A stretch of DNA of 64,000 nt from Glutamicibacter sp. JC586 (GCF_009805585.1 NZ_VHIN01000010.1:124001-188000); one strand, 5' to 3'. Counted from the first letter of the stretch, positions 33,531-43,601 are shown. Notes: generated by a model not told the origin, from the letters alone. A program made the numbers and translations.

Positions 33531-36500
33531 CTAATGTTCTGATTCGACGAGAACAGCAGCGGTTCGCGCAGGAATCGTCAGCTTGCCAGAAGCGCTGTCG
33601 AAGGACGTGGACTTCACAGTCGGGTCACTACCTTGCTCCAAGGCTTCGGCCAGAGCGTAGTCGTGCCCGATAAGTTCCTCGACGGACTTCGAGTAGTCAT
33701 CCGGCGAGGCGTTGAAGACCACCAAGGCGCCATCATGCTTTGCATCAGCATCCTTGCCCACGGTGTCATCGATGCGCATCACGATAATTCCCGGATCAGC
33801 CTTTGTGCCGCTGAGCGGGAAGCTCACCTTCTGCTCGATCAGCTCGGCTGAGCCCAAGCGCAACAAGCCAACTTCCTTACGGGTCCGCAGCAGGTCTAAG
33901 GCTGCTCCTTCGGCCTGGGACATGGCCTTAGCATCTGGCTTCAGTTCCGGATCCGCCAGTAACGGAGCCATCAGATCCCACTTCTCGCCGTTGTCTGCCT
34001 TGGGCGGCAAACCTGAGCCGAAGGTATTTTCCTTGCCCGAGAAGTCAATACGGTTGAACCAGTCCCCTGAGTTATAGGAATTTCGGTCCAATGACTTAGA
34101 ACGCAATAATTCGGTTCCGGCATGCCAGAACGGTACGGCCTGCGAATACATCACCGTCGCTTGCGACAGCGTATTCATCCGCACGCGATCTTCCATGGAA
34201 GTATCACGAGGCAGCTTCAGCACTGTCAGGTCATACAGCGTCTCATTATCGTGCGCGTCAACATAGTTGATAACTTCCCCCGGCTGCGACGCGTAGCCTG
34301 CCTTAGAACCGCGATAGTCCAGTTCGTCACCACGGTGGACGGTGCCGTCCGAAGCAAGGAACTCAAATCCCGCTAGGTTGCCAGCCAAGCCAAGTTTCAC
34401 CAGGTCGGTTTCACGACCTAGGTCTTTCAACGCTTCCTCAGTATTGCCATTAACCTCGTTGCCATTGGGGTCCGTACCCAATCCTGTACCGAAACCTTGA
34501 CGGAAAGTTGAGGATGAATCTACCGGGCTACCACCATGCACGGCATCACGCAGTCGGTCATTGAAGGTACCGATTCCGGTGCCGTTCAACTGGCCTTGTG
34601 TCGCTTGATAGAAACGGGCGTTATCGGCCACTTCGCCGAAGTTCCAGCCTTCGCCGTAGAGGTAGATGGATTTTCCGTCCACACCATCGCGCCGCAGCTT
34701 CAGCTGATCAAGTGCGTCTCGGGCTGCTTCCATAGTTTCGCGTGAGTGGTGGCCCATCAGGTCAAAGCGGAAACCATCAACCTTGTAGTGCTTGGCCCAC
34801 ACCACCAATGAATCAACCATCAGCTTCTCTGTCGCAGCATGCTCGGTCGCAAGATTCTGACAGCAGGTAGAGGTTTCAACTGCGCCGGCGGCATCAAGAC
34901 GGTGGTAGTAACCGGGCACAATTTTATCCAGCACGCTGCGGTCAGCTTGGCCAGCAGCTGCGGTGTGGTTGAAGACCTGATCTAGGACCACTTCCAGCCC
35001 CATACTGTGCAGGGAACCGACCATTGAGCGGAACTCTTCGACGCGGTTGGCCCCTTCAGGGTTGGTGGCATAGGAACCTTCTGGAGCCATGAAATGCAAC
35101 GGGTCATATCCCCAGTTGAAACCGTCCGCTTCAGCATGAGCACTCACGCACTCTTGCTGCTGGTCTGAGGCTGCCGGCATCGAGGTCAAATCGCAGTCCG
35201 TCTCAACTCGTTTGGCCCGGTCTTCCTCGATGGTGGCAATGTCGAAGCTCGGCAATAGATGAACGGTACTCAGCCCAGCTTCTGATAACTGTTTAAGTTG
35301 CTTAGTTCCCGCGCCATTCACGCCGAAAGCTCCGTAGCGTCCGCGTTGATTTTCCGGCACTGATTTATCGGAAATCGAGAAGTCGCGGATCTGCAGTTCA
35401 TAGATGCTGCGGTCCACATCTTTTTCAACGTGGTTGGCTTCGGCTTTTCGCCATTGCTTTGGTTGGTGCTTGGGATCATCCAAATTCACGGCCACGGAGT
35501 GCGATGAGTTGGTACTCAACGCTACTGAGTAGGGATCGGTGACAATATTGGTTTCGATCTTTCCGGTTTCCGGAACGAAGACTTGCACCTCCCAGCGATA
35601 CTTGGCTTCAGCAAACTTAGGCTTGCCCTTCACCGCCCACGCCCCACTTTCTTTTTTGTAGGTAGCCTTGTAGCGCGTGGTTTTTTCGTTGTTATCCGTG
35701 ATTAGCAGTGTCGCCTGCTGGGCAGTTGGGGCCCACAGTCGGAAGGTTGGACGTTTTCCGGTGAAACTCACTCCCAGTTCGATATCTTCTAATGCTTGGG
35801 CATAGAGATCATCAATGACCCCTGGGGTTTGCACTGCGGTAAAAGCGGTGAGTTTCTTAGCGTCGCCATCAACCTCGTAGCGTGCCAGTGCTAGTTGTGA
35901 GCGCAAGGCCGAAGCCACGTTTTCACGGTTCAGATCCACACGCAATGCCCGGTAGTCAGCTAAATGAGGGAAGCTCTTTAGTTGTGCTTCGGTCAATCCG
36001 CCAACAACTGGGGTGAGCTCGATTGGTTCAGCTCCGGAAATTTCTTCCCCATCCAATTTCAGGCTGGCGTCAGCAGAAGAGTACAGCGCAAAACTTTCTC
36101 CGCTTCCCAGATCACGAGGAACGACGATCGTATCTGCAGAAATCCACTGAGCTTTACTTTGCCCAACACCGGCAACTGTCTGGCTGTCGGAACCGATCTG
36201 CAACTTGTGAGTCTCCGAGTCATAGCTGAAGCTCACTGGCTTTCCTTCAGTGACCGTCAGGCTGTAGTTAGCTCCCCCGGCGGCGCCGTCAACCCCATAG
36301 CTCTCTTCCCATCCAAAGTTATGGGAAACCTTAAATTCATAAGTTCCAGCAGGGATTTTGTCGGTAGTCAGTTCGTACGTCCCGTCGCCATCAGCATCTG
36401 CCATAAGCGTTGCCAGGCAGCTTGGTTCCCAGTCCGCGTCGCACCCCAATTCGTCTTGGAAGCTACCGGGCAGGGTGATCATTGGCCCCTGTTTGTCGCT

Positions 36501-39308
36501 TTGCGCGATTTTGCTTCGTGGATCAAAGTAGAACTTCACTTTTCCACCGTCGTGTGAGTATTTCAGGTTGTCGCCTCCAGCGACTCCCCCGACCCCGTAG
36601 TTGCGATCCCAAGATCCGTCCAGGGCAACCTTGAATTCATAGTCTCCGGCAGCAACATCAAATTCGCCGGCGTAGACTCCGCCGGGTTGTTCGGTGAGCT
36701 TGGCGGCTTCACAGGCCGGATCCCAGTCGGTCACGCAGCCCATTTCGGTATTGTGACTTCCGGGCACCGTGACCATGGAGATATCCGATTCGACAGGTTT
36801 TTCCTTCGTGAATCCGGACACGTCGTTACCCACCGAAGCATAGGTGGAAGTGGCAACGTGCTCACCGTCCGCGTTGGTGCTCACTGCTCGGTACTCAACC
36901 AGGGCGCCTTGAGGCAGCTTCGAGACGTCGTGGAAAACGCGTGGGCTACTGTCTTCTGCGGTGCCCAACGAGTGCCAACTGTCGCTACCGACTTCACGCC
37001 AAGAGACGCTTGTCTCGGCCCAGGCTTGTTCCCCGAGGTCCACCGAAACGGGTGAAATCCCGCTCAGACCTGCACCTGATTTTGGTGCTGAAACCTCTGG
37101 TGTGAATTGTGCACTGTTCACGGTCTTATCCGCTTTGTAAACCACAGCCGATAACGCCGGTACGCTGAGGGTGAGCTTTGCATCGGCGGAACTGCTCAGC
37201 GTCCCTTCGGCCCCATAGAGTGCAGAGTAATTTGCATCAGAAGTCAGCGTTGACAGCTCTACCTCAGCTGCTTCTTCCGAGTTGTTTAATGCCACTAGGT
37301 ACTCGGTTTTCTCATCACGGTCCACACGGGAGAAGGCATAGATACCTTTGGAATCCTGCGCATACAGCTCCACTTGTGACCCGCTCTTGAGTGCCTTATT
37401 CTCCTCACGGAGTTTCGACAGGGCACCAATGTGACGATATAGCGGTGCTTCGCTGTCATAGCGGTCTTGAGATCCAAGTTTTTCGCCGGTGATCAAGTTT
37501 TGGTTTTGATAATCCGCTACTTGCGAAGCGAACAGTGATTGTCGCGCGTCTTTGTCGCTGCCTGAACCAGCAAATCCTTGCTCATCGCCGTAGTACACCA
37601 CCGGTTGCCCACGGGTGAGGAACATCAGTTCGTGAGCCAGTTCGTCTCGCTTCAATGGCTGGCTACTGTTGTTCAGGAAGTATCCGATGCGCCCCATGTC
37701 GTGGTTGCCTAAGAAGGTCGGCAGTGCATCAGCTGAAGTTGTGGCCGTGGTGTAGTAATCGTCCGCCGAGAACAAGCTGCTCAGGGACTTGGCAGAATTT
37801 CCTCCCGCGAACCCGGCGGCGGCGGACTGGAACGTGAAGTCCAAGACGGAATTCATGTCCGTCTTGCGCACATAAGGGGAAAGTTTCTTGGCATCGGCAT
37901 CATAAACTTCACCGAACATGAAGAAGTCGTCTTTGCCTTGGGCCTTGGCATAGTCCTGGACCTGCTTGGTCCATTGTTCCCAGAATTCGAAGTTGACGTG
38001 TTTTGCAGTGTCGATGCGGAAACCGTCAATTCCGAAGTCCACCCAGTTCTTGTAGACATCGGCGAAGCCGTTGACCACCTTTGGGTTTTCAGTCATCAGG
38101 TCATCCAAGCCTTGGAAATCGCCGTGGGTAACCGATTCACCTTCCCAAGTTGAGTCACCGCGGTTGTGATAGAGCGTTGGATCATTCAGCCAGTCCGGAA
38201 CTTTCGTCGCCTGCTGCGAGACGACCGGGGTGTACGGGAAGGATGAGGTTGCGTCCATTTCCGGGAAGGTATCGCTGCCTGCATAATCGGCAGGGTCAAA
38301 GGCCTTGCCCTGAGCATCCTTGTACGGAACGGAAGACTGTTCGACGTATGAGTATTTCTTTTCCTCGTTATCAATCAGGTCCGCGGTGTGGTTGACGATG
38401 ATATCGAAATACACTTTGATGCCGCGCTCGTGCGCCTCATTGATGAGTTCAGTGAGTTCTTCATTGGTTCCCAGATGCGGATCAATCTGGGTAAAGTCAG
38501 TGACCCAATAGCCGTGATATCCGGCGCTGGCGTCTTCGCCGTTGCCTTGGACAGGCATGTTTTTGAAGCTTGGGGTCAGCCAGATTGCACTGGTACCTAG
38601 ACCCTGGATGTAGTCGAGTTTGGACCGCAGTCCGGCGATATCGCCGCCCTGGTAGAATCCTTTATTCGTAGGATCATAGCCAGAGGAGAGCCGGTCACCA
38701 TCCAGACCGCCGGTGTCATTTGCCTCAGAACCGTTGGCAAAACGATCGGTCAAGACGAAATAGAATTGCTCGCCGGACCCTGCTTGTCGTACTGGCGCGG
38801 AGACCAAGTCAGCGTCATTCTCTGAATAATCACCGCGGAGATCTAACGGAACGACTTGGGTCAGTCCGGTGGCGGTATCGAAGGTAAAGCGCAGTTTGCT
38901 TTCGGTCCCCAGCGACAGTGGGATGTTCTGATCGCCGCCATCTAGTCCATACGTCTTATCGAAACTTTTATTCAGTGCCACCTTGTATTCGTAGCTACCC
39001 GCCGGAACTTGAACATCGAGGCTGTATTGCCCGTCCTGATCAGTAGCCTTCAGTTCGGTTGATTCACAATCCGCCATCCAGTCGGCTGAGCACCCCAGCG
39101 CCTTCTGGAACGACCCGGCAAGATTGACCGTAGTTTCCTCTGCTACCGCTGGTGCAGACACGATGGGCGCCATCGGCGCTAAGACCAACATTGGGGTGGC
39201 GCTCAGGGCAGTTGCCCAACGTCTCCATCTGCGTTCACGAGATTGCGGTTCCCGACTGCGTCTGTGCGCAGAGGAGTCAGCTGAATTGCTGTTCACGAAA
39301 TGCTCCAT
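33531..39308 (-). CDS. Secreted amylopullulanase (GH13 alpha-amylase plus type I pullulanase)
   Basis: The product of about 1,925 residues joins two complete GH13 enzymes. A long basic n-region and hydrophobic core, cleaved near APAVA-EE, direct secretion. Next come an X25-type starch-associated domain (ETTVNLAGSFQKALGCSADW), an alpha-amylase (NHTAD, DGFRIDTAKH nucleophile Asp, FGEVYD acid Glu, FLGNHD) and a linker. Two more X25 repeats follow (MGCVTDWDPAC and LGCDADWEPSC). The C-terminal pullulanase has FNWGYDPLHF, DGFRFDLMGHH, YGEGWNFG and VDAHDNETL. It should hydrolyse alpha-1,4 and alpha-1,6 bonds of starch, glycogen or pullulan outside the cell. No LPxTG anchor is seen. The start is ambiguous: ATG 39308, or GTG 39368 with AAGGAA upstream. 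Two cre-like sites precede it. Confidence 0.93.
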   Translation of the reverse strand: MEHFVNSNSADSSAHRRSREPQSRERRWRRWATALSATPMLVLAPMAPIVSAPAVAEETTVNLAGSFQKALGCSADWMADCESTELKATDQDGQYSLDVQVPAGSYEYKVALNKSFDKTYGLDGGDQNIPLSLGTESKLRFTFDTATGLTQVVPLDLRGDYSENDADLVSAPVRQAGSGEQFYFVLTDRFANGSEANDTGGLDGDRLSSGYDPTNKGFYQGGDIAGLRSKLDYIQGLGTSAIWLTPSFKNMPVQGNGEDASAGYHGYWVTDFTQIDPHLGTNEELTELINEAHERGIKVYFDIIVNHTADLIDNEEKKYSYVEQSSVPYKDAQGKAFDPADYAGSDTFPEMDATSSFPYTPVVSQQATKVPDWLNDPTLYHNRGDSTWEGESVTHGDFQGLDDLMTENPKVVNGFADVYKNWVDFGIDGFRIDTAKHVNFEFWEQWTKQVQDYAKAQGKDDFFMFGEVYDADAKKLSPYVRKTDMNSVLDFTFQSAAAGFAGGNSAKSLSSLFSADDYYTTATTSADALPTFLGNHDMGRIGYFLNNSSQPLKRDELAHELMFLTRGQPVVYYGDEQGFAGSGSDKDARQSLFASQVADYQNQNLITGEKLGSQDRYDSEAPLYRHIGALSKLREENKALKSGSQVELYAQDSKGIYAFSRVDRDEKTEYLVALNNSEEAAEVELSTLTSDANYSALYGAEGTLSSSADAKLTLSVPALSAVVYKADKTVNSAQFTPEVSAPKSGAGLSGISPVSVDLGEQAWAETSVSWREVGSDSWHSLGTAEDSSPRVFHDVSKLPQGALVEYRAVSTNADGEHVATSTYASVGNDVSGFTKEKPVESDISMVTVPGSHNTEMGCVTDWDPACEAAKLTEQPGGVYAGEFDVAAGDYEFKVALDGSWDRNYGVGGVAGGDNLKYSHDGGKVKFYFDPRSKIAQSDKQGPMITLPGSFQDELGCDADWEPSCLATLMADADGDGTYELTTDKIPAGTYEFKVSHNFGWEESYGVDGAAGGANYSLTVTEGKPVSFSYDSETHKLQIGSDSQTVAGVGQSKAQWISADTIVVPRDLGSGESFALYSSADASLKLDGEEISGAEPIELTPVVGGLTEAQLKSFPHLADYRALRVDLNRENVASALRSQLALARYEVDGDAKKLTAFTAVQTPGVIDDLYAQALEDIELGVSFTGKRPTFRLWAPTAQQATLLITDNNEKTTRYKATYKKESGAWAVKGKPKFAEAKYRWEVQVFVPETGKIETNIVTDPYSVALSTNSSHSVAVNLDDPKHQPKQWRKAEANHVEKDVDRSIYELQIRDFSISDKSVPENQRGRYGAFGVNGAGTKQLKQLSEAGLSTVHLLPSFDIATIEEDRAKRVETDCDLTSMPAASDQQQECVSAHAEADGFNWGYDPLHFMAPEGSYATNPEGANRVEEFRSMVGSLHSMGLEVVLDQVFNHTAAAGQADRSVLDKIVPGYYHRLDAAGAVETSTCCQNLATEHAATEKLMVDSLVVWAKHYKVDGFRFDLMGHHSRETMEAARDALDQLKLRRDGVDGKSIYLYGEGWNFGEVADNARFYQATQGQLNGTGIGTFNDRLRDAVHGGSPVDSSSTFRQGFGTGLGTDPNGNEVNGNTEEALKDLGRETDLVKLGLAGNLAGFEFLASDGTVHRGDELDYRGSKAGYASQPGEVINYVDAHDNETLYDLTVLKLPRDTSMEDRVRMNTLSQATVMYSQAVPFWHAGTELLRSKSLDRNSYNSGDWFNRIDFSGKENTFGSGLPPKADNGEKWDLMAPLLADPELKPDAKAMSQAEGAALDLLRTRKEVGLLRLGSAELIEQKVSFPLSGTKADPGIIVMRIDDTVGKDADAKHDGALVVFNASPDDYSKSVEELIGHDYALAEALEQGSDPTVKSTSFDSASGKLTIPARTAAVLVESEH

Positions 39309-39391
39309 TGAATTCGAAGGTGCTTTGCGGCGGGACACACGAGGCGGCACGCCAGTGACCCAGACCACACTAGTGAGGCGATTCCTTCAAA

Positions 39392-39405
39392 TGCAAGCGT
39401 TTACA
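39392..39405. promoter_or_regulatory. cre/LacI-type operator 1 upstream of the amylopullulanase
   Basis: TGCAAGCGTTTACA fits TGNAANCGNTNNCA at every defined position. Such sites bind LacI-family regulators; in actinobacteria a MalR-like protein is the likely binder. None is encoded in this window. Confidence 0.6.
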
Positions 39406-39467
39406 TGATTTACAACTAATAAGGGCTAATTGACCGTTTCGCGGCTGATATTTACACACTTTTACAC

Positions 39468-39481
39468 AGAAAGCGCTTGCA
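39468..39481. promoter_or_regulatory. cre/LacI-type operator 2 upstream of the amylopullulanase
   Basis: AGAAAGCGCTTGCA matches the same pattern except for its first base and contains the palindrome AAGCGCTT. It lies 76 bp from operator 1. A direct repeat TTTACACA occurs twice just beside it (39451-39468). Confidence 0.55.
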
Positions 39482-39521
39482 GATCTTAAATCTGATCAGC
39501 GCATTCAGCCGTAGGTGCGAC

Positions 39522-39564
39522 AGAAGCCTCGACTAGTTCCAGTAATGGAATAGCCGAGGCTTCT
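39522..39564 (-). terminator. Terminator after the DEAD-box helicase gene
   Basis: AGAAGCCTCGACTA (39522-39535) faces TAGCCGAGGCTTCT (39551-39564). The only irregular pair is G-U in minus-strand RNA, and an inner TTCCA/TGGAA stem extends it. Confidence 0.75.
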
Positions 39565-39579
39565 ACTCAGAATTGATTC

Positions 39580-41127
39580 TTAGCGACCGTTGCTCGCCGG
39601 GCTCGCGGCACGACGTGGACCACGCGAACGGCCACCGGCAGCAGCGCCGGCATTACGTCCACCGGTACGTGCGCCACGCGATGAGTTCGAAGGGCGTTCA
39701 CTGTTTGCACCACGTGCCGAACGTGCTGGACGACCCGCGCTGGCACCGCGTGCTTCACGCGAAGTGCGCTCGGACTGACGCGGGGCACCTTCACGATCCG
39801 AACGGCGACGTTCGCCGCCACGGGCCTGGCCTTCGCCGGAAGAGTTACCACCGCGTGCATTGCGTCCACCATTGCGGCTGCCGCGTGCGTTGGACGATTC
39901 GCCTGCTGGCTTCTTCTTGGCCGGGTTGCGCTTCTGCTGAACTGGAGCAACATAAGGAACGTGCTCGGCAACTTCGCCAACAACCTTGGCTACCACTGGC
40001 GAGTCAAGGGTGACCTTTTCGAAAGGAACCTTCAAGCCAGCCTGCTTGAGCAACGAGGCCACGTCACCCTGCTGATCCGGGGTGCAGATGGTCACGACGG
40101 TGCCATCGGAACCGGCGCGTGCGGTACGACCCGAACGGTGGGTGTAAGCCTTGTGCTCTGCTGGCGGATCGATATGAACAACCAGTTCCACGCCATCAAC
40201 GTGCACGCCGCGGGCTGCCACGTCGGTTGCCACCAACACCTTGGCCTCACCGGAAGCGAAAGCAGCCAGGTTACGGTCACGGGCATTCTGCGACAGGTTG
40301 CCGTGCAGGTCTACTGCTGGAACACCAGCCTTAGACAGGGTGACGGCCATCTTCTTGGCATGGTGCTTGGTGCGCATGAACATGATGCGACGAGCGGTAC
40401 CCTGAGCCAGGACGCGGATCAGTTCTTTTTTATCATCGTTAGGGACCACAAATACGTGGTGTTCCATGGTGTTCACTGCAGCTTCAGGAGCATCCACGGA
40501 ATGAACGGTTGGGTTGCTCAGGTAGCGCTTGACTACCTTGTCCACGCCATTATCCAAGGTCGCCGAGAACAGCATGTGCTGGATTCCGGTTGGCATGCGG
40601 TCCATGATGCGGCGCACCACGGGCAGGAAGCCCATGTCGGCCATGTGGTCAGCTTCGTCCAGCACGGAGATTTCCAGCTGGGAGAGGTCAACGATTTTCT
40701 GCTTGATCAGATCATCAAGGCGGCCTGGGCAAGCGATGACGATGTCTACGCCTTCGTTCACGGCCTTTTCCTGACGGCTCTGCGCCACGCCACCGTAGAT
40801 GACGGTGGTGCGCAGGCCGCTGGCCTTTGCCAGTGGGTCGACAGTCTTGGCAATCTGGGTGGCAAGTTCACGGGTTGGTGCCATGATCAATGCGCGGGGG
40901 AAGCGGGCCTTACGGCGCTGCGGACGCTCGGAAAGGCGGGCTACCAACGGCAAGGAGAAAGCCAAGGTCTTGCCGGAGCCGGTCTGGCCACGGCCGAGAA
41001 CATCGCCGCCGGCCAAAGTGGATGGCAAGGTGGCTTCCTGAATCGGGAAGGGAGTTTCGATTCCGCTCTCGGAAAGAACGTTGGCTAGATGTGCAGGCAC
41101 GCCAAGGGCGCTAAAAGTTACGGACAT
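39580..41127 (-). CDS. DEAD-box RNA helicase with Arg/Gly-rich tail
   Basis: The 515 residues hold a helicase core (1-385) with Q motif PFPIQEATLP, motif I GRGQTGSGKT, PTRELATQ, motif II DEADHMADMGF, SAT, and motif VI HRSGRTARAG. A tail of about 110 residues rich in Arg, Gly, Ser and Ala (ARGSRNGGRNARGG and similar RG-rich units) probably binds RNA non-specifically. Likely roles are ribosome assembly and unwinding of cold-stabilised mRNA. ATG 41127 begins the conserved MSVTFSALG. A 5' region with three inverted repeats precedes it. Confidence 0.95.
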   Translation of the reverse strand: MSVTFSALGVPAHLANVLSESGIETPFPIQEATLPSTLAGGDVLGRGQTGSGKTLAFSLPLVARLSERPQRRKARFPRALIMAPTRELATQIAKTVDPLAKASGLRTTVIYGGVAQSRQEKAVNEGVDIVIACPGRLDDLIKQKIVDLSQLEISVLDEADHMADMGFLPVVRRIMDRMPTGIQHMLFSATLDNGVDKVVKRYLSNPTVHSVDAPEAAVNTMEHHVFVVPNDDKKELIRVLAQGTARRIMFMRTKHHAKKMAVTLSKAGVPAVDLHGNLSQNARDRNLAAFASGEAKVLVATDVAARGVHVDGVELVVHIDPPAEHKAYTHRSGRTARAGSDGTVVTICTPDQQGDVASLLKQAGLKVPFEKVTLDSPVVAKVVGEVAEHVPYVAPVQQKRNPAKKKPAGESSNARGSRNGGRNARGGNSSGEGQARGGERRRSDREGAPRQSERTSREARGASAGRPARSARGANSERPSNSSRGARTGGRNAGAAAGGRSRGPRRAASPASNGR

Positions 41128-41434
41128 ATTCAAAACTTTCTCTCTGATTCGCACGCCTTAGCTAAGGCGCTGGGTCTCGCCGAGCCAGGAGGAAGTCCGC
41201 ACCGCACATCACCAAGGGTGATCTGCGGGCACCGGTGAACCAACTCGGATCTAATCCGGGGATCATCTGGAGGGGAAATCTAAACTGTCGACGCATGCGT
41301 CCGGCCTTTCTGGCCAATCGCACAAGTATCTACTCTACAGTGCTTGAACACCTCAGGTCTGTGAGTCAGCCCGCTTCATTCGCAGAAATCCGGAGAGTTT
41401 CACCACTTTGTCGTAAGCGCGTGAATCATTTCTA
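41128..41434 (-). other. Gene-free region holding the probable structured leader of the DEAD-box gene
   Basis: This 307-bp gap has no convincing ORF. In its helicase-proximal part lie three inverted repeats: the perfect 16-bp palindrome CGCCTTAGCTAAGGCG (41154-41169), a 12-bp stem with one mismatch, CCGCACATCACC/GGTGATCTGCGG (41202-41228), and CGGAT-CTA-ATCCG (41246-41258). Long structured 5' regions are known for cold-induced DEAD-box helicase genes. From 41331 to 41434 I recognise nothing, including no clear terminator for the upstream MMPL gene. Confidence 0.5.
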
Positions 41435-43588
41435 TCAACGACTAGCACCCTTCGTGTTGGCCAGTTTGGAAGGCCACCACACCTTGGGTCCGATGTCTTC
41501 AACCAGCGCGGGAACCAAGAGACTGCGCACTATGAAGGTATCTAAAAGCACACCAAAGGCAACAATAAAGCCGAGCTGACCGAGGAACATAATTGGTACC
41601 ACGCCTAAGGCCGCGAAGGTTGCTGCCAGCACCACACCTGCCGAGGTGATGACCCCGCCAGTGACTTGCAGGCCTCGTCGCATCCCTTCATGGGTCCCTA
41701 GCTTCAGCGATTCCTCACGCACGCGGGTCATCAAGAAAATGTTGTAGTCCACCCCGAGCGCCACGAGGAAAACGAACCCAAATAACGGCACCGAGGGGTC
41801 AGCGCCCACATAGTTGAATACGTTGTTAAAGACCAAGGCGCTGACGCCCAGCGCGGTACCGTAGGACAGTACGGTAGTGAGCATGAGCAAGAAGGGTGCT
41901 AGTACCGAGCGCAGAAGCAACATGAGGATCACAAAGATCGCCACTAACGTTATGGGAATGATCTTGTACAAGTCCGTTTGCGCCGTCGCGTTGGTATCCA
42001 ACTGAGTCGCTGTGGTGCCACCGACGAGGCTTTGGTGATCAATGAGGTGAACACTTTCTCGTAGCGCGAGAATGGTTGCCTTAGCTTGCTCGGAATCAGC
42101 GGCATCTCGCAGGGTCACCGAAATCAGATTCCGCCCGTCAACTTCGTATGCTGCTATTCCCCTTGCTTTCATGGCTGGTCCGCCGTTTTCAGCCTGCAAG
42201 TACGCAGAATCCACACCAGACACGCTGTTGACCGTGGCCAAGACCTCTTGGGCGTTCTCTGCTCTCACAATCACCGTGGCGGGAGAACCGGTTCCACCCG
42301 GGAAGTGTTCACCTAACGCGAGCTGGCCATCGCGAGCTTCTGAGCCACCGACGACAAGTTCACTTTGCGGTACGCCGTGGGCTTTGAGTTGAGTAACTCC
42401 TATTACGCCGGCGGCAAGGACCACAACGGTGATCATCCAAATGGGTCGGGGGTGTTTTGCGACGAAGCTGGCTATCCGTCCCCATAATCCATGGACGCCG
42501 TTTTCTACCTCTCTGCCGTGGCTAACCTTGGGCATGAAAGGCCAGTAGGCGGCCCGCCCCAGAAGACCTAAAGCTGCAGGTAAAAAGGTGAGCGCAGCGA
42601 TTACCGCGAAGATTATTCCCGATGCACCTACCGGTCCCAGCGCTTTATTGGAGTTCAGATCAGAGAACAGCAAGCACAATAAACCTACTGTTACCGTTCC
42701 GCCCGAAGCGACGATCGGTTCCAACGAACTTTTAAAGGCGGTAGAAACTGCCTTCCACCGATCAGCACCGTGAACCAATGCCTCTTTGTGCCGGGCAACA
42801 AATAGCAGTGAATAGTCCGTAGCAGCACCAATGACCAAGATTGAAAGAATTCCCTGGGCCTGACCATCCAACCGGATCCAGCCTTCGCGTGCCATGAAAT
42901 AGACGCAAAGGATCGCTGCACACAAAGCGACCATAGAAGTCATGAGCACCACCAGCGGCAATAGCAACGAGCGGTAAACCAACAGCAGGATAATCAAGAC
43001 TGCACCGAGTGCTACCCCCAGCAGTATGCCGTCAATCCCGCCGAATGCCTCTGATAAGTCGGCGCTAAAACCGGCGGGTCCGGTCACATACGCAGTAGTG
43101 CCGTCAGGCTTTCCCGCATCAAGCCATGTCCTGAGCGCCTCAACACTTTCTTTGACCTTCACGTCACCAGAAAGCGGAACCAACAGTTCGGCTGCCAAAC
43201 CATCCTGCGAAATAAAGGGGCCAACCACTACCCCATCGAGATACTGGAAGTTTTGGAGCTCCTCGGCGAGCGCTTTCACTGGCGTGCTAGCTAGTTGATT
43301 CCCAGCGGTGAGCACGACCACCGCGGGTATGGCTTGGGAGGTTTGAAATTTGTTCTGCCATTCAAGGGCTTTGGTGGCTTCAGAGGTGGCCGGCAAGAAG
43401 GCGGTCTGGTCAGTGGTTTGAACATCGGAAAGCTTCCCGAAGGTTGGTCCGCCGACGCCTGCAACACCGAGCCACATCAGCACAAGTACTGCGTAGATCC
43501 CTATTCTGATGGCGAAACTTTTCTTGTTGTTTGTTGGACGTGCTTGGCTTCTATCGAGTTCTACCTGTCGCACTGTGTGGATCCCCAT
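41435..43588 (-). CDS. MMPL-family (RND superfamily) transporter
   Basis: The 717-residue protein has the MMPL layout: one N-terminal membrane segment, a large external loop, five to six helices (including the IDGILLGVALGAVLIILLLV block and IGAATDYSLLFVARHKEAL), and then a repeat of the same pattern (FVFLVALGVDYNIFLMTRVREE). The GA-TDYS and GVDYN Asp-Tyr pairs are the proton-relay motif of MMPL proteins. Substrate is unknown; lipids or drugs are typical. ATG 43588 is preferred over TTG 43606. A divergent MarR-family regulator probably represses it. Confidence 0.92.
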   Translation of the reverse strand: MGIHTVRQVELDRSQARPTNNKKSFAIRIGIYAVLVLMWLGVAGVGGPTFGKLSDVQTTDQTAFLPATSEATKALEWQNKFQTSQAIPAVVVLTAGNQLASTPVKALAEELQNFQYLDGVVVGPFISQDGLAAELLVPLSGDVKVKESVEALRTWLDAGKPDGTTAYVTGPAGFSADLSEAFGGIDGILLGVALGAVLIILLLVYRSLLLPLVVLMTSMVALCAAILCVYFMAREGWIRLDGQAQGILSILVIGAATDYSLLFVARHKEALVHGADRWKAVSTAFKSSLEPIVASGGTVTVGLLCLLFSDLNSNKALGPVGASGIIFAVIAALTFLPAALGLLGRAAYWPFMPKVSHGREVENGVHGLWGRIASFVAKHPRPIWMITVVVLAAGVIGVTQLKAHGVPQSELVVGGSEARDGQLALGEHFPGGTGSPATVIVRAENAQEVLATVNSVSGVDSAYLQAENGGPAMKARGIAAYEVDGRNLISVTLRDAADSEQAKATILALRESVHLIDHQSLVGGTTATQLDTNATAQTDLYKIIPITLVAIFVILMLLLRSVLAPFLLMLTTVLSYGTALGVSALVFNNVFNYVGADPSVPLFGFVFLVALGVDYNIFLMTRVREESLKLGTHEGMRRGLQVTGGVITSAGVVLAATFAALGVVPIMFLGQLGFIVAFGVLLDTFIVRSLLVPALVEDIGPKVWWPSKLANTKGASR

Positions 43589-43601
43589 CGGTTGTCGCAC
43601 A

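Noticed and set aside
39961-41088. 375-codon open frame antisense to the DEAD-box helicase
   Set aside because: Shadow of a strongly biased coding sequence, His/Gly-rich without family features.
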